Shown: positions 63,437-64,000 of the stretch, piece after piece
Layout of the letters: each line of letters begins with the position of its first letter
Position numbering within the stretch: position 1 is the first letter of the stretch
Assembly (NCBI GenBank): GCA_003116875.1
Contig: BCKT01000011.1
Span: 310,001-374,000, forward strand
From: Takashimella koratensis
Taxonomy: Eukaryota; Basidiomycota; Tremellomycetes; Trichosporonales; Tetragoniomycetaceae
Length of the DNA: 64,000 nt
Reading direction: 5' to 3'
The notes under the pieces: generated by a model
What the model was told of the DNA's origin: nothing
The model's database searches: none
The model's input: only the letters and a program-made list of their open reading frames with translations
Made by a program: the position numbers and the translations under genes

Positions 63437-64000
63437 GCACTGGCGTAGATCGTAGAGCTGTGGGCTGGGCCCTGGGCCCTGGGGCCAGCTCGCGATGTAG
63501 ACATGTGTTACATGACACGGCGAGAATGTCGTGTGTTGTTGAATACAGGGGTTTCATGGACAATCATTCTAGTCGTTTTGGGTCTCGGCAATTCCCTCTT
63601 TCTATACTTAGCTCTCACCTCAGCTCTACTCTACCACTTGTCCCGGACCACCCTGGTCTGCTTCTTCTCTCTAGATGATACACTTTCAATCTCATTCATA
63701 TGTTCCCATACCCACAGTCTTGGTCACACGGTCCTCTCTCTCCCTCCGGTTCTTACCTCCTTCCTCTCGGCACCTCGCCTTGCTCTCCATTCTACCCACG
63801 ATACATACAATACCTCATTATCGCGTACCTATACTATCTCGTCCTGTACACACTATACATCACATTCTGATTTGATTTTTACGCGACAAGCCTATCGATT
63901 GAAAACCTCTCGCTCGGTTCTTGTTGATTGACTCGAGGGGAGGTGGGGAAAAAGGGAGGGAGGTGCTTGGGGGGTGTCGTCCCTTTTATACACTGGGTCC
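63437..64000. other. 3' flank of the Sly41-like gene, no further gene seen
   Basis: The terminal 564 bp are C/T- and A/T-rich non-coding sequence with short frames only, ending in a G-rich stretch. The Sly41-like transcript probably ends here. Nothing can be assigned to a following gene. Confidence 0.5.

Overview
The window is nuclear DNA from a filamentous basidiomycete, most likely an agaricomycete. The evidence is GC-rich, densely packed genes with many short introns (about 50-145 nt, a few longer). These have GTGAGT/GTAAGT-type donors and a very frequent GCTGAC-like branch site shortly before the acceptor. Long Ser/Pro/Gly/Gln-rich disordered proteins and fungus-specific genes (Mediator Med5, a RAN/KSP1-type kinase) fit the same picture. 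I cannot fix the species. Exon boundaries were worked out by hand from splice signals, reading-frame phase and family conservation. In almost every multi-exon model the exons sum to an intact frame.

Layout. 1-1704 (-): N-terminal part of an MFS sugar transporter cut by the left edge, divergent from myo-inositol oxygenase (2839-4035 +). 4436-5838 (-): complex I 30 kDa subunit, divergent from a 1935-residue low-complexity protein (6923-12993 +). An octamer repeat and a small Cys-rich protein (14002-14493 +) follow, then a THEM6-like thioesterase-fold membrane protein (14811-16334 -). 17406-21548 (-): Mediator Med5, only 256 bp from V-ATPase subunit F (21805-22544 +). 22752-23692 (-): splicing factor SPF27/BCAS2, only 238 bp from an Rpd3-type histone deacetylase (23931-26479 +). 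27247-28960 (-): RAN/KSP1-like kinase. 28961-36278 is a roughly 7.3 kb gene-poor stretch holding one orphan ORF.

36279-40603 (-): a glucosamine-6-phosphate N-acetyltransferase (GNA1) that is frame- and splice-continuous with an F-BAR/RhoGAP gene immediately upstream, so the locus may encode one fused protein. Next come casein kinase 2 alpha (42161-43891 -), a short-chain dehydrogenase (45260-46517 +), the CORVET subunit Vps8 (46688-52700 -), a large Dbl-type RhoGEF (53292-59252 +) and a Sly41-like drug/metabolite-superfamily transporter (61255-63436 +).

Most genes are housekeeping: respiration, transcription, splicing, membrane traffic, signalling. The candidates for novelty are the RhoGAP-GNA1 continuity, the GNA1 C-terminal tail, the F-BAR interrupted by a long insert, the Vps8 half-RING, the transporter-MIOX pair and the gene-poor block. 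I found no CRISPR array, rRNA, recognisable tRNA or intact transposon.
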